Notes: generated by a model from the letters alone, not told the origin. Numbered from the stretch's first letter, positions 16,988 through 27,118 are shown. The stretch is 64,000 bases of DNA from Alloscardovia criceti DSM 17774 (GCF_000376885.1 NZ_AQXR01000009.1:62001-126000), one strand, 5' to 3'. A program made the numbers and translations.

Positions 16988-18912
16988 AAAAAGAGCTTCT
17001 CCATCAAATCACGCTTCTCGCTTTAGTCGCACTCGCCGCAGTTATCGGCTTTTTGCAGATGTTTGAGAAGGTGGCCGGCGGCCTCCCACAGAGGTACACC
17101 ACCCTTCTGATTGCTATTACTGCACTGAGCATCATCGTGTGGTTGATTTTGCGTTTTACGAAAAAATATGCAAACCAAAATTTCTTCTTTGGCGTGCTTT
17201 TGCTCACTCTTGTGGGCAGTATGGAAATCATCCGCATCGACTTCGAAAATGCTGCCTTAGGACGCGATTCCGCAGCCGGCATGAATCAGCTTGTCTGGTT
17301 TGTGCTCGCCTTAATACTCATGTCCGGCATACTCATAGCGGTCAATGATTACCGTATTTTTAGGAAATTCAGCTATATTTCTATGGTTATCGGCCTGATT
17401 TTGCTGTTTTCTCCGATGGTTCCAGGTTTGGGCGTGACGATTAATGGTTCGCGCATTTGGATTAGCATCCTCGGGCATAGTGTGCAGCCGGCCGAATTTG
17501 CCAAGATTTTTATGGCAATTTTCTTCGCTTCCTATCTTTTCGATCACCGCGATCAGCTTGCCGTCGGTGGTAAGAAAATAGGCGGTTTGCATCTGCCACG
17601 TTTGCGTGACTTGGGTCCTATTATTGTGGTGTGGGCGGCGTGCATGGGCGTGCTCGTATTGCAACGCGATTTGGGCACAGGTTTGCTGTTTTTCGCTATG
17701 TTTGTCTGCATGCTGTACGTGGCAACCGGTCGCACAAGTTGGATTCTTATCGGATTGGTCTTCTTCCTCATTGCTGCATTTGCCGCTGTGAATCTCTTTA
17801 GCCATGTCGGCAACCGTGTCGAAGCATGGTTGCACCCCTTTGACCCGCAGGTGTATGAGGCAGTGGGCGGATCGCAACAGCTCGTCACCGGTATTTTTGG
17901 TCTCGCGGCTGGCGGTTTGCTCGGTACTGGCTTGGGCCAGGGTTATCCAGCCTTAACGCCGCTTGCAAATTCGGACTTTATTTTCTCCTCCTTGGGCGAG
18001 GAGCTGGGGCTGACAGGAATTTTTGCAATTCTGGCCATTTACGCTGTCATTATCGGCACGGGCATTGTCACGGCTATAAAGGTGAAAGACGGTTTTGGCA
18101 AGCTGCTCGCATCCGGCCTGGTCTTCACCATGGCATTCCAAGTTTTCACCGTTATCGGTGGCATTACGTTGGTTATTCCGCTCACCGGTTTGACCTTGCC
18201 ATACATGGCTGCCGGTGGTTCGAGTTTGATTGCAAACTGGGTTATCGCCACCCTGTTGCTTATTATTTCCAACCAGGCGAATAAGCCCGATGCGGATGTC
18301 AGCTCGGATACTTTTGCTATGGCTGCCATGGAAGTGATTCAGGAAAAGCAGGAGCAAGAAAAGCAGCGCGAAAAGCTGGCTCAGCGCGAGTCCCGAGCTA
18401 TCACTTCGGAAGCTATCCCAGTGACGCAGGCGAATGATACGGATACTGAAGCGGCAGAGACTGAGGCTGAAAACGTAACCGAAAACACCTCGGATGCTAC
18501 TACCGACGATACCTCTGCTCCACCAGCAGCCCACCATCGCGCGCGCAATACCCAAGAATGGGGTCATTACGATGCTGAGGACGCGAGCGAGGATGCGGAC
18601 GCTTCTGAAGGCACTTCCGCCGATGCGTTGGCAGGCGATGCAGATCTTTCTACGCCTCCACATCCGGGACGGCATAGCGCAGACCATCAGCCGGCGGACG
18701 AATCGAATATTACAAAAGAATTCAAGCTCGTCGCCTCCTTTGATGACGTAGAGCTGCCTCACGCCTCTGCCCAGTCTGCTCAGTCTGCGAACGCAGAGGA
18801 AGTAGATGATTTCGAGGGTCTCCAGCATTTCTTTGCTGATGACACGGATGATACAGACGATACAGATAACAATCACAACGACCCACAGGACAAGGAAGGA
18901 CGGGAACGATGA
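16984..18912 (+). CDS. rodA: RodA/FtsW-type SEDS peptidoglycan glycosyltransferase
   Basis: Polymerises lipid II glycan chains for cell-wall elongation, working with the adjacent class B PBP. About ten membrane segments lie in residues 1-435, with SEDS-family sequences such as INGSRIWI, QPAEFAK, QRDLGTG and GLTLPYMAAGGSS. A cytoplasmic tail of about 200 residues follows, rich in Asp, Glu, Thr and Ala; it ends in repeated Asp-Asp-Thr motifs encoded by short GAT/ACA repeats. Similar tails on actinobacterial SEDS proteins are thought to be phosphorylation targets; that is inference here. It starts with GTG inside the pstP stop and ends in the ATGA overlap with pbpA. Confidence 0.93.
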   Translation: MKKELLHQITLLALVALAAVIGFLQMFEKVAGGLPQRYTTLLIAITALSIIVWLILRFTKKYANQNFFFGVLLLTLVGSMEIIRIDFENAALGRDSAAGMNQLVWFVLALILMSGILIAVNDYRIFRKFSYISMVIGLILLFSPMVPGLGVTINGSRIWISILGHSVQPAEFAKIFMAIFFASYLFDHRDQLAVGGKKIGGLHLPRLRDLGPIIVVWAACMGVLVLQRDLGTGLLFFAMFVCMLYVATGRTSWILIGLVFFLIAAFAAVNLFSHVGNRVEAWLHPFDPQVYEAVGGSQQLVTGIFGLAAGGLLGTGLGQGYPALTPLANSDFIFSSLGEELGLTGIFAILAIYAVIIGTGIVTAIKVKDGFGKLLASGLVFTMAFQVFTVIGGITLVIPLTGLTLPYMAAGGSSLIANWVIATLLLIISNQANKPDADVSSDTFAMAAMEVIQEKQEQEKQREKLAQRESRAITSEAIPVTQANDTDTEAAETEAENVTENTSDATTDDTSAPPAAHHRARNTQEWGHYDAEDASEDADASEGTSADALAGDADLSTPPHPGRHSADHQPADESNITKEFKLVASFDDVELPHASAQSAQSANAEEVDDFEGLQHFFADDTDDTDDTDNNHNDPQDKEGRER

Positions 18913-20375
18913 ACCGCACATTGCGCCATATTTTCTACGTTGTTATCGCCCTTTTCGTTGTTTTGGGCATCTCCTCGAGCATTTTGATGGTCGTGTATTC
19001 GGATACGTTAAACTCCGATACGCGCAATACGCGCGCACTGTATCATGAGTATTCTTTGCCTCGTGGTTCTATTCTCGCCGCCGATGGCACGGTGTTGGCC
19101 AGTTCCACCGAATCGGATGATCTCTTCACCTACCAGCGTTCTTACAGCGCCGGCCAAGTCTATGCACCTGTCACAGGCTATTTCTCGGTGACTGTACGCG
19201 CAGACCGCGGGCTGGAAGCTTCTCGCAACGCGCAGCTTTCAGGCCAGTCGAATTCCCTGTGGATTTCCAAACTGCGTAGTTTAATCACCGGTTCGAAAAA
19301 TTCTGGCGCCATTATTACCACCTCCATCGATACAAAATTGCAAAATCTCGCCTACGAAATGCTGAAAAAAAACGGCTATGATGGCGCGGTTGTGGCAATG
19401 GAGCCCAGCACCGGTCGCATTTTGGCCATGGCATCCACGCCAAGTTACGATCCAAATTCTTTGGCCAGCCACGATACCGCAGCCGTGGCTCAAACGTATA
19501 ATTCGCTTGCACAAAGCGACTCCAGCCCGCTGATCAACCGCGCAACGAGCCAGCTGTATTCCCCGGGATCCACCTTCAAAGTGGTAGTGGCTGCTGCAGC
19601 TTTGGAGTCAGGTGAATACACCAAGGATTCCATGATTCCTGCAGGCGCGAGCTATACCTTGCCAGGTACTCAAACGGAACTGCCAAACGCTATTTCCGCC
19701 GGAAACGGTACGAATGGCGAAATTTCCTTAATCAATGCTTTGACATACTCGTCCAATACTGCGTTTGCTCAATTAGGCGTGGCTTTGGGCGAAGACAAGG
19801 TCTACGCTATGGCGAAAAAGCTGGGATATGGCAGCACCATTACCATCGATGGCTCAGATAATATGGGCGTGCCAATGACGGCCGTGGCCTCGCACTTCCC
19901 CAGCTCTATGAGCGCGGACAAGTTGGCGTTAAGCTCTATTGGACAGTCGGATGTCACCACCACCCCATTGCTGAACGCCATGATTGCGTCAACCGTGGCC
20001 AATGGCGGTGTCATGGTGAAGCCAACCTTAGTCGACTCCGTGCGCGCCAGCGATTTATCCGTCATTTCCGAACGCAACACCACCGTGCTATCCGAGGCAT
20101 TCAGTTCAAATACAGCCTCCGAACTCAACACCATGATGCAGTCCGTTGTGGAGAATGACACCCCAACGTTGAAAATGAATGATATAAAAATTGCCGCCAA
20201 AACAGGTACCGCCGAGCTAGGCAATGGCACAAATAATGGTTGGATGATGGGATTTGCGCCAGCCGATGGTACGCCAAAAATCGCAATTAGCGTGGTATTG
20301 CACGGCATCCAGGGCTACGGCATCCAAGAAGCAGGACCTATCATGCGTTCCCTCATCCAGGAGTATCTCCAATGA
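18909..20375 (+). CDS. pbpA: PbpA: class B penicillin-binding transpeptidase
   Basis: D,D-transpeptidase cross-linking peptidoglycan, partner of RodA. One N-terminal membrane anchor (about residues 8-28), a short non-catalytic region and a transpeptidase domain. All three active-site motifs are present: S221-TFK, S281-SN and K431-TG. At 488 aa it matches the short PbpA type rather than FtsI. It overlaps rodA by ATGA at its start and pknA by ATGA at its end, so the whole set is translationally coupled. Confidence 0.94.
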   Translation: MNRTLRHIFYVVIALFVVLGISSSILMVVYSDTLNSDTRNTRALYHEYSLPRGSILAADGTVLASSTESDDLFTYQRSYSAGQVYAPVTGYFSVTVRADRGLEASRNAQLSGQSNSLWISKLRSLITGSKNSGAIITTSIDTKLQNLAYEMLKKNGYDGAVVAMEPSTGRILAMASTPSYDPNSLASHDTAAVAQTYNSLAQSDSSPLINRATSQLYSPGSTFKVVVAAAALESGEYTKDSMIPAGASYTLPGTQTELPNAISAGNGTNGEISLINALTYSSNTAFAQLGVALGEDKVYAMAKKLGYGSTITIDGSDNMGVPMTAVASHFPSSMSADKLALSSIGQSDVTTTPLLNAMIASTVANGGVMVKPTLVDSVRASDLSVISERNTTVLSEAFSSNTASELNTMMQSVVENDTPTLKMNDIKIAAKTGTAELGNGTNNGWMMGFAPADGTPKIAISVVLHGIQGYGIQEAGPIMRSLIQEYLQ

Positions 20376-21373
20376 GACTAGTAGAAGGACAGTTAATTCA
20401 CCGCCGATACCGCTTGGACAAGCGCTTGGCGCAGGGCGGCATGGGTGAAGTATGGCGCGGCGAGGATATGGAAATTCATCGCACCGTAGCCATCAAAGCC
20501 ATGCGCGCCGATCTAACCGTAGACGACTCCAAGCTGCGCCGTCTTCGCGCCGAAGCCCGCAATTCGGCCAATCTTGCACACCCAAATATTGCTGCACTGT
20601 TTGAATACTACGAAGACAATGGCATCGGCTACCTCATTATGGAGTACGTGCCGAGCCCAAGCCTTTCGGAAATATACAAAAAGTGTGGGGCTATGCCCGC
20701 CACCGAGCTGCTCCCTATCCTGATTCAAACGGCGCGTGGCCTATTTGTGGCGCACTCTCATGGAATTATTCACCGTGATGTGAAACCTGCGAATATTATG
20801 GTTTCAGATACGGGAGAAGTGAAAATTACAGATTTTGGCGTTTCCTACTCCACGGACCAAGGGCAAATTACCCAAGATGGTATGGTTGTAGGAACTGCAC
20901 AATACATCTCACCTGAGCAAGCTCAGGGTGAGCAGGCCACTCCGCAATCGGATATTTACTCGCTGGGCGTGGTGGCCTACGAAGGTTTATGCGGGCACAG
21001 ACCATTTACCGGCAAGACTCCGGTGGATATCGCTGCTGCCCACGTCAATGAGGCAGTGCCACCTCTGCCCGATGCAATTGATTGGCAATTACGTGAATTT
21101 GTTATGAGTATGCTGGCAAAAAACCCAGCAGATAGGCCAGAAAACGCGCTTGTTATTTCTCGAGTACTGGCAAAAATTGAACGTCGATTGCTCGATGCAG
21201 AGGCACGCGAAGCCACGGAAGAGTACGGCGTTGGCTCGGACGACGGATCGCGCGGACGGCATTCCTCACGGGCATCCCGACGAAACGGCGATGCTTCCCC
21301 ACGAATAGTACGTAGTACTGAATTTTATCCACGATTTATTTACACAGCAGACGCAAAGGAAGGCGAACGATGA
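20372..21373 (+). CDS. pknA: PknA: Hanks-type Ser/Thr protein kinase without a membrane anchor
   Basis: Kinase domain spans about residues 10-270. Visible motifs: glycine loop (AQGGMGEVW), ATP-binding K42 in VAIK, catalytic H134-RD and DFG at D154, followed by GTAQYISPEQ in the activation segment. The 60-residue tail is polar and basic with no transmembrane helix, whereas mycobacterial PknA is membrane-anchored, so this one may be soluble or held by partners. Probable targets are FHA proteins and division proteins. It overlaps both pbpA and pknB by 4 nt. Confidence 0.93.
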   Translation: MRLVEGQLIHRRYRLDKRLAQGGMGEVWRGEDMEIHRTVAIKAMRADLTVDDSKLRRLRAEARNSANLAHPNIAALFEYYEDNGIGYLIMEYVPSPSLSEIYKKCGAMPATELLPILIQTARGLFVAHSHGIIHRDVKPANIMVSDTGEVKITDFGVSYSTDQGQITQDGMVVGTAQYISPEQAQGEQATPQSDIYSLGVVAYEGLCGHRPFTGKTPVDIAAAHVNEAVPPLPDAIDWQLREFVMSMLAKNPADRPENALVISRVLAKIERRLLDAEAREATEEYGVGSDDGSRGRHSSRASRRNGDASPRIVRSTEFYPRFIYTADAKEGER

Positions 21374-23547
21374 GTATTTTTACACCATCGACTCTCTCCC
21401 ACGGACGGTATACTGTCGGCGAGCTGATAGGGCACGGCGGTATGGCAGAAGTGCGCAAAGGAATTGACACTCGATTGGGTCGAACCGTTGCAATCAAGAT
21501 CATGCGTTCAGACTTGGCAAATGATCAGACCTTCCTTAAGCGTTTCCGTTTGGAAGCTCATTCCATTGCCTTGCTGAACAATCCGAATATCGTATCCATT
21601 TTCGACACCGATGAAGAGGAGATCACCGACCCAGACACCGGGCGCTCGGTGCGCATCCCGTATATCGTGATGGAGTATGTCAAGGGTCAGACCTTGCGCG
21701 ATATTTTGAAGGTGAACGGCCCTTTGAACCAGCGCGATGCAAGCCAGATTATGCTCGGCATGCTCAATGCTCTGGAATATTCGCACCGTATGGGCATTAT
21801 CCACCGCGATATCAAGCCGGGGAACATCATGATCAGCGAGCAGGGTGCCGTGAAGGTCATGGACTTCGGCATCGCGCGCATGTTGGATGATTCGGCTGCC
21901 ACCCTGACGCAAAGCCAGGGTGTGGTGGGAACTGCACAATACTTGAGTCCAGAGCAGGCGCGAGGCGAGGTCGTGGATACGCGTTCGGACTTGTACTCTG
22001 CCGGGTGCGTGCTGTACGAAATGCTGACGGGACGTCCGCCATTTACAGGCGATTCGGCGGTGGCCATTGCATACCAGCACGTCAGCGAGCGCGCGGCGAA
22101 ACCAACCGAGGTTATCCCTGCTTTGAATCCTATATGGGATGCAGTGTGTGCCAAGGCGATGGCGAAAGATCGTACGCAGCGTTACGGTACTGCGGCTCAA
22201 TTCCGTAAGGATATTGCAACCATTGCTGCTGGTGGCACGCCTGTGATTGAGGGCATTGAGAAGATTCTGCCTATGGCGGCGGGCGCGGCGGCTGGGGCAG
22301 GCTTGGCTGGAGCGGGTGTGGCGAATGCTGCCACCGATCCCGGAGCTACACAGACTTTGCCTCCAACGCAAACTTTGCCTTTGCAGGGAACGCAGAATTT
22401 CGATGACCTAGACTTTGATGATGCGGGTGTGGCCAGCCTTGCTAATGCCACCTCGAACGCACCGTCTCAGCAGAGTCGTGCGCAGCAGCGTCAGGCGGCT
22501 CTGGCGCAAAAACAGAAGAAGCGTCGGAACATCATCATGTGGTCTGTAGTGGCCCTGCTTGTGATTCTTGCAGGCGTGGGTGGCGCGTTGTGGTTTACGA
22601 GTAACTCTGCTGCAACGGCAACTGTGCCAACCATTACAACGTCCATGACGCAAGCGCAGGCGAAGCAGGCCGTGGAGCAGGCTGGATTTGTGTTCCAGGC
22701 GGAAGTGGATTCAGAATCCACAGCGGATGCGGGTACCTTTACGAAGCAATCGCCTGAGGGTGGCCAGTCTGCAAAGAAAGGTAGCACAGTAACCGTGTGG
22801 TTCTCCGCTGGGCCGCAGTCCGTGTCTGTGCCGGATGTATCGGGGAAGACTCAGGACCAGGCTAAGTCCGAGCTGGAGAGCGCTGGTTTTAAGGTCGGAT
22901 CGATTTCTGCTGAAGATTCCGATAGTGTGGAGAAGGATTTGGTCACGCGTACGGATCCTGCTTCCGGCTCGAAGGCTACCAAGGGTTCTACAATTAAGCT
23001 GTATATTGCCTCTGGAAATGTGTCTGTACCAACCGGTTTAATCGGGCAAACACAAGATGCAGCAACGGCGATTCTTACGCAGCATCACTTCTCTGTGGTG
23101 GTGAAGGATGGCGACTACAGCGACAGCGTGCCAGAGGGTTCGGTGTCGAGTGTGGAGCCGGCTGAGGGGTCATCTGTGGCGCAGGGCTCGACCGTGACTA
23201 TCGTGATTTCGAAGGGTGCAAAGCCTGAGGAGACGGTGTCTATCGATCCAAGCGATTACGTGGGTCAGACCTATAAGAACGCCACGTGGGCGTTGAGCGT
23301 GCTTGGTTTCACGGCTTCGGCACAGTCCGGAGAAAGCCCATCCGATAGCTCTGTGGTCACGCATATCTACGCTAACGGCACGGAAATCACCTCAACTACG
23401 AGTGTGCCTAAGGATGCAACCATTACGTTGAGCACTTCTGGGTCATCCGGGTCGTCGTCTTCGGGATCGAATTCCGGGTCGAATTCGAGTAACTCGAGCA
23501 ACTCGTCCGGGTCGAATTCGTCGAGTTCGTATAGATCGAGAAGGTAG
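21370..23547 (+). CDS. pknB: PknB: transmembrane Ser/Thr kinase with four PASTA repeats
   Basis: Cytoplasmic kinase domain in about residues 10-275 with K43, H145-RD-IKPGN and DFG at D165. A juxtamembrane region of about 110 residues contains a Gly/Ala-rich stretch and repeated TLPPTQTLPLQGTQ-like threonines, candidate phosphosites. The transmembrane helix is at about 387-408. Outside the cell are four PASTA repeats (about 415-680), which in this family bind muropeptides or lipid II. The C-terminus is a low-complexity Ser/Gly/Asn tail ending in SYRSRR. Last gene of the operon, followed by a strong terminator. Confidence 0.95.
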   Translation: MSIFTPSTLSHGRYTVGELIGHGGMAEVRKGIDTRLGRTVAIKIMRSDLANDQTFLKRFRLEAHSIALLNNPNIVSIFDTDEEEITDPDTGRSVRIPYIVMEYVKGQTLRDILKVNGPLNQRDASQIMLGMLNALEYSHRMGIIHRDIKPGNIMISEQGAVKVMDFGIARMLDDSAATLTQSQGVVGTAQYLSPEQARGEVVDTRSDLYSAGCVLYEMLTGRPPFTGDSAVAIAYQHVSERAAKPTEVIPALNPIWDAVCAKAMAKDRTQRYGTAAQFRKDIATIAAGGTPVIEGIEKILPMAAGAAAGAGLAGAGVANAATDPGATQTLPPTQTLPLQGTQNFDDLDFDDAGVASLANATSNAPSQQSRAQQRQAALAQKQKKRRNIIMWSVVALLVILAGVGGALWFTSNSAATATVPTITTSMTQAQAKQAVEQAGFVFQAEVDSESTADAGTFTKQSPEGGQSAKKGSTVTVWFSAGPQSVSVPDVSGKTQDQAKSELESAGFKVGSISAEDSDSVEKDLVTRTDPASGSKATKGSTIKLYIASGNVSVPTGLIGQTQDAATAILTQHHFSVVVKDGDYSDSVPEGSVSSVEPAEGSSVAQGSTVTIVISKGAKPEETVSIDPSDYVGQTYKNATWALSVLGFTASAQSGESPSDSSVVTHIYANGTEITSTTSVPKDATITLSTSGSSGSSSSGSNSGSNSSNSSNSSGSNSSSSYRSRR

Positions 23548-23661
23548 TGGGATGTGATCCTCTCTGCGTCCGGGGCTGGGAGGCTGGTCTGGGCCTCGCC
23601 ATCTCGCACTGAGGATGAGGGCTTCCTAGCGTGCTAGCTGGACGATCTCAGAGCCGTTAGA

Positions 23662-23703
23662 CAAAAGAGCATGCATCTCGTGAAGATGCATGCTCTTTTG
23701 TTT
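23662..23703 (+). terminator. Terminator of the fhaA-pknB operon
   Basis: A perfect 17-bp stem (23662-23678 with 23684-23700) and 5-nt loop, with TTTTG at the end of the stem and TTTG following. It lies 115 nt after the pknB stop and is symmetrical enough to also stop transcription from the right. Confidence 0.85.
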
Positions 23704-23717
23704 GTGCCCTTGGAGAG

Positions 23718-24076
23718 TTTTTGCAGACGTGACCGCGTGCCGGTTCCTCGCGAATTCGAGCAAAAAGCAATTAACGTTTTTTGCAGATCGAACCAAGGAA
23801 CTCACATTGGACACTCACATCACAAAGTCGCGGATGGTTGCGCTTCTGTTTTGAACTTTATGATCGGGCGGGAGCGCGATTTCGTCATGTTTTTTGCAGA
23901 ACGTCCCATTTTCGGGTACTCAATCCCGAAAATATCAGTCAAAATGGTCACTTGTGCAAAAAACATAGGTCGTAATCGATTTTTACGGCTCTCACTACAG
24001 TTTTTTGCATATGTGTCCATCCAGACCACACGAGCGCATCAAAAAGCATATGAAAAAGGGACGTTCTGCAAAAAAA
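23718..24076. repeat. Inverted-repeat cluster between pknB and the sortase gene
   Basis: Two full elements of the TTTTTTGCA family lie at 23890-23963 and 24001-24076. A degenerate arm pair (about 23718-23766) and a single arm (23777-23796, with AACC in place of GACC) precede them. Here the inner half of the arm shows another variant, GAACG-TCCCAT, appearing in the first arm of one element and in the closing arm of the next. No gene is seen in 23704-24257. Confidence 0.8.
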
Positions 24077-24257
24077 CATTGCAAAACATCCCTACATAGC
24101 TCAAAACTTTGCGCCAACCCACGAAAACAATGCCCTTGGGTTTTGGCACGCCCCGGGCTGACCTGGCCGACCTCACACGTCAACCTCCCTCGAGAAAGCC
24201 CCAAAGAGCCCCCATCGGTCTTGGCCTAAGCCCCAGCACTTCCGCCGGCCAGCGCCG

Positions 24258-25397
24258 CTATCCCACAGACACGTAATTCGACGAAATCTGCAAATAAGGT
24301 ACATTCGCCGCCGCCCAAGGGTATCCCCACTGGAAGAGCGCCACAGCAGCAATCAAAGCCAGCAAAAGGAACAATACAATGCGCACTACGAGCACACCCG
24401 GCTGGTGACGCATAATCCACCCCAAAATGCTGACCACGCGAGCAGAACGTGGGCGTTCCTTGTACGCGCGCAGTGCTGGGAATCGCCAAGCAATTGCAGC
24501 CGCCAAGGCAATGACCACATATGCCACAATCAGCCACACAATGAGCTGGCTCAAATCTGGAATTTGCGATGACCACGAGCGTGCAGAATCCGTCGTAAAG
24601 CTGACCTTACCATCGGAGCTCTTTTGCACCAACACATTCGGCACACCATCAGATACATTCGACCAGCTCACCAGCTTGCCGTACACAATCAATCGGTGCG
24701 TTGGCGTCGCATATTTTGGCTCGCACGTCGTCAAAGTGATGTAACGCTCGGTTGGCGTCTGCCCGATGTTGTGCGGCACAGGCGCCACCACATCGCCCTG
24801 GTCTGGCGTTACGATTTCGGTGCTGTCATATTGATAGACATACCAATAATTTTCCGTGCGAATGACAATATAATCGCCATTTGTCAACTTATCGGCATCG
24901 CCCAATGGCTCACCATATCCGGCACGGTGCCCTGCGATTGCAAAATTGCCCACTTCGCCTGGCTTTTGAGAATTTGCATAATGCCCCAAACCGTGGCGCG
25001 CCAATTGCGCATCATCGGTACCTTCGACCACAGTTCGTGACCAATTCTGCCCAAACCGCGGCACGTAAATTTTGCCAATTGTGTCACCATTCGCCCAATT
25101 TGTGGATTCCACAGGCGCGGTATCTGCAGGATTATCCGGCGCCACGTTGACACTACCATCCTGGTTTTCCGATGTCGTCCACGAGGATGTGGTGGCATCG
25201 TTCAACTGCGTTTTTTCGGCCTCGACCCCGGTCCACCACAATTGCCACACGATATACAGCGCACTGACTACCGCAAAAATAATGAGGATTTCGCCCACAA
25301 TGCCAAGGATAGAATTGAAAACCCCCGGTCCGCGCGATTTTCTCCGTGAACGCCTCGTGCCTTCGACGGGTTCGTAACTATTCATATTCTCATTCAT
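24258..25397 (-). CDS. srtE: Class E sortase with C-terminal membrane helices
   Basis: Transpeptidase that anchors LAXTG-type surface proteins. Residues about 30-52 form the N-terminal membrane helix. The sortase domain (about 105-250) has catalytic H157 (AGHRAG), C225 (LTTCEPKY) and R235 (THRLIVYG). Two or three further helices follow (about 283-303, 330-350 and possibly 355-375), an arrangement seen in bifidobacterial sortases. AGGA lies upstream of ATG 25397; a second ATG is four codons in. No sortase substrate is in the window. It is followed leftward by repeat-rich DNA and preceded by the DUF881 gene, likely the same transcript. Confidence 0.9.
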   Translation of the reverse strand: MNENMNSYEPVEGTRRSRRKSRGPGVFNSILGIVGEILIIFAVVSALYIVWQLWWTGVEAEKTQLNDATTSSWTTSENQDGSVNVAPDNPADTAPVESTNWANGDTIGKIYVPRFGQNWSRTVVEGTDDAQLARHGLGHYANSQKPGEVGNFAIAGHRAGYGEPLGDADKLTNGDYIVIRTENYWYVYQYDSTEIVTPDQGDVVAPVPHNIGQTPTERYITLTTCEPKYATPTHRLIVYGKLVSWSNVSDGVPNVLVQKSSDGKVSFTTDSARSWSSQIPDLSQLIVWLIVAYVVIALAAAIAWRFPALRAYKERPRSARVVSILGWIMRHQPGVLVVRIVLFLLLALIAAVALFQWGYPWAAANVPYLQISSNYVSVG

Positions 25398-25458
25398 TGT
25401 TTAATTCCTACAAATTTGTACATATGCGAGCTTGTAGTCTTATAGCCTAGCTGATGTC

Positions 25459-26250
25459 TCAGCGTTGAGCCGTAGCATATTTCAACGGCTGAACCGTGGT
25501 TGTCACTTCCTGAAAGACCAAATTTTGACTCGTTTCAAGAGTCCACCCCAAGCCATCCGCCTCCACATACTGCTTGTATATTTGCACTGTCTCAGAGCTA
25601 TTAATTGTAGCGGTAAGCTCCGTTATATCGCCGATAGCCGAAATTTTGTAGGGTGGCGCATATTGCTTGCCATTGAGAAGCAATACGTTTCCGATACATT
25701 TAATTGCCGATGTCGGCTGCAATCGTTGGTCTTGGATAGTTATCGCGTCGGCGCCACCGGCCCACATCGCGTTCACTACCGCTTCGATATCTTGTTGATG
25801 CACTACATAATCGTTCGGATTCGCGTTTTTATCTTTGGAAACCTGCTCCCATTTTTGCGAATCGTTCAGCGTAACTGTAACGCCCGCCCCTTGAATCGCA
25901 GGCAACACAGTCGATGCCGACGTTGCATCCGCAGAATTTGACGAGACCGAATCATCCGAATCTGAAGAATCTGCAACAATACTTTGCAAAGTTTCAATCT
26001 GCTTCGCCTTCTCATCGATATCCGCTTGCAAACTATCAATGCGCTTTTGACGGCTTGCAATGACCTCAATGGTATTGGAATGATACGCATTATCAGAATT
26101 ATGCACATTCGTCACTGCGCTCCACCCAACCAGCGCAAATGAAATCAAAGTGCCAATTGAACTTATCAATCTTTTCTTACGCGAATGGCGAGCGAATTTC
26201 TTTTTGCGCGGCCCCGAATTATGGGAATGCGCAGCAGTTTCATCAGTCAT
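25459..26250 (-). CDS. DUF881-family membrane protein
   Basis: Actinobacterial DUF881 protein of 263 aa. A basic N-terminus (RKKKFARHSRKKR) precedes one helix (about residues 27-48), then a coiled-coil segment with regular Ile/Leu spacing, and the conserved extracytoplasmic domain with VTLNDS, VVHQQDIEAVVNAMWAGGADAI and APPYKISAIG. ATG 26250 follows AAGGCGG; the in-frame codon at 26268 has no ribosome site. DUF881 genes sit next to sortase and crgA in many actinobacteria; function is unknown but envelope-linked. It lies 61 bp upstream of srtE. Confidence 0.88.
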   Translation of the reverse strand: MTDETAAHSHNSGPRKKKFARHSRKKRLISSIGTLISFALVGWSAVTNVHNSDNAYHSNTIEVIASRQKRIDSLQADIDEKAKQIETLQSIVADSSDSDDSVSSNSADATSASTVLPAIQGAGVTVTLNDSQKWEQVSKDKNANPNDYVVHQQDIEAVVNAMWAGGADAITIQDQRLQPTSAIKCIGNVLLLNGKQYAPPYKISAIGDITELTATINSSETVQIYKQYVEADGLGWTLETSQNLVFQEVTTTVQPLKYATAQR

Positions 26251-26334
26251 GAAATACCGCCTTATCATGTACTAACCGAATTCCCATGCTTTTATTACTA
26301 TATCTATTAGCGTAAACCAAAAGGAGAAGCTTTC

Positions 26335-26871
26335 ATGGCTCAAAACGAAGAAACACCAGAGACTTCGGAAGAACTGCTGGACAATGCTGCCGAGGCAGTT
26401 GCAACAACGAATCCAAGCACATTAGATGTGCAGGATGATGTAACGTCTGAATCTGCTCAGGATGCCTCTAATCAGGATGCAGCAGAAACATCTGAAGAAG
26501 AGGCCGAAGTTGCAGAGGCAGAGGAATCGGATGAGGAAGAACTCTCTGCTGCAGACTTGGCGGGTATTCGCGCTGCCGAAGCGATGAAGAAGACTCTGGA
26601 ACACCCTGAGTCCCTCAGTCCTCGCGTGCAGGCTGCAGTAAAGCGCACCGAGGATGAAACGCGCCGCGTAGAAAAAACAGTAGAAGGCACCAAGTCCAAT
26701 CCATCTTGGTATGTGCCGCTGTTCAGCTTCTTCCTCGTGCTCGGACTTGTATGGGTTATCGTGTTCTATCTCAAGTCTGGCTACCCAATCCCTGGACTCG
26801 GCTACTGGAACCTCGCAATTGGTTTCGCAATCATGATGGTGGGCTTCGTGCTCATGATGTCGTGGCATTAA
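26335..26871 (+). CDS. crgA: CrgA-family cell division protein with long acidic N-terminus
   Basis: The last 65 residues match CrgA: a PSWYVP lead-in, two membrane helices (about 123-145 and 152-175) and the diagnostic ending YWNLAIGF...MSWH. CrgA recruits PBPs and FtsZ partners to the septum in actinobacteria. The first 110 residues are an added acidic, Glu/Ala/Ser-rich region that normal CrgA (about 90 aa) lacks. AAGGAG is well placed before ATG 26335. The gene faces away from the DUF881-sortase pair, matching the conserved origin-proximal order. Confidence 0.9.
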   Translation: MAQNEETPETSEELLDNAAEAVATTNPSTLDVQDDVTSESAQDASNQDAAETSEEEAEVAEAEESDEEELSAADLAGIRAAEAMKKTLEHPESLSPRVQAAVKRTEDETRRVEKTVEGTKSNPSWYVPLFSFFLVLGLVWVIVFYLKSGYPIPGLGYWNLAIGFAIMMVGFVLMMSWH

Positions 26872-27118
26872 AGTCGAGACCTGTAAGGTATAGCCATTAA
26901 ACGTGCGGCTGCGATAGCGGGGCGAGGCTCATGTATCAAGCTCTTCGGGGCTTGACTCTATAGCGTGGAGGTTGCTGCGTCCTGCTGTCCTGCTTGCTTA
27001 CTTGGCCAACTCGCGGGGATTGCTTTTTTTGGAAGCTCTTATGCTGCTTCGTAAGCTATTTGCGGGTGCTTGAGTTATTTCGCGTACACCGCTTCAGTAC
27101 TGGCTTGAATATGTTGCA

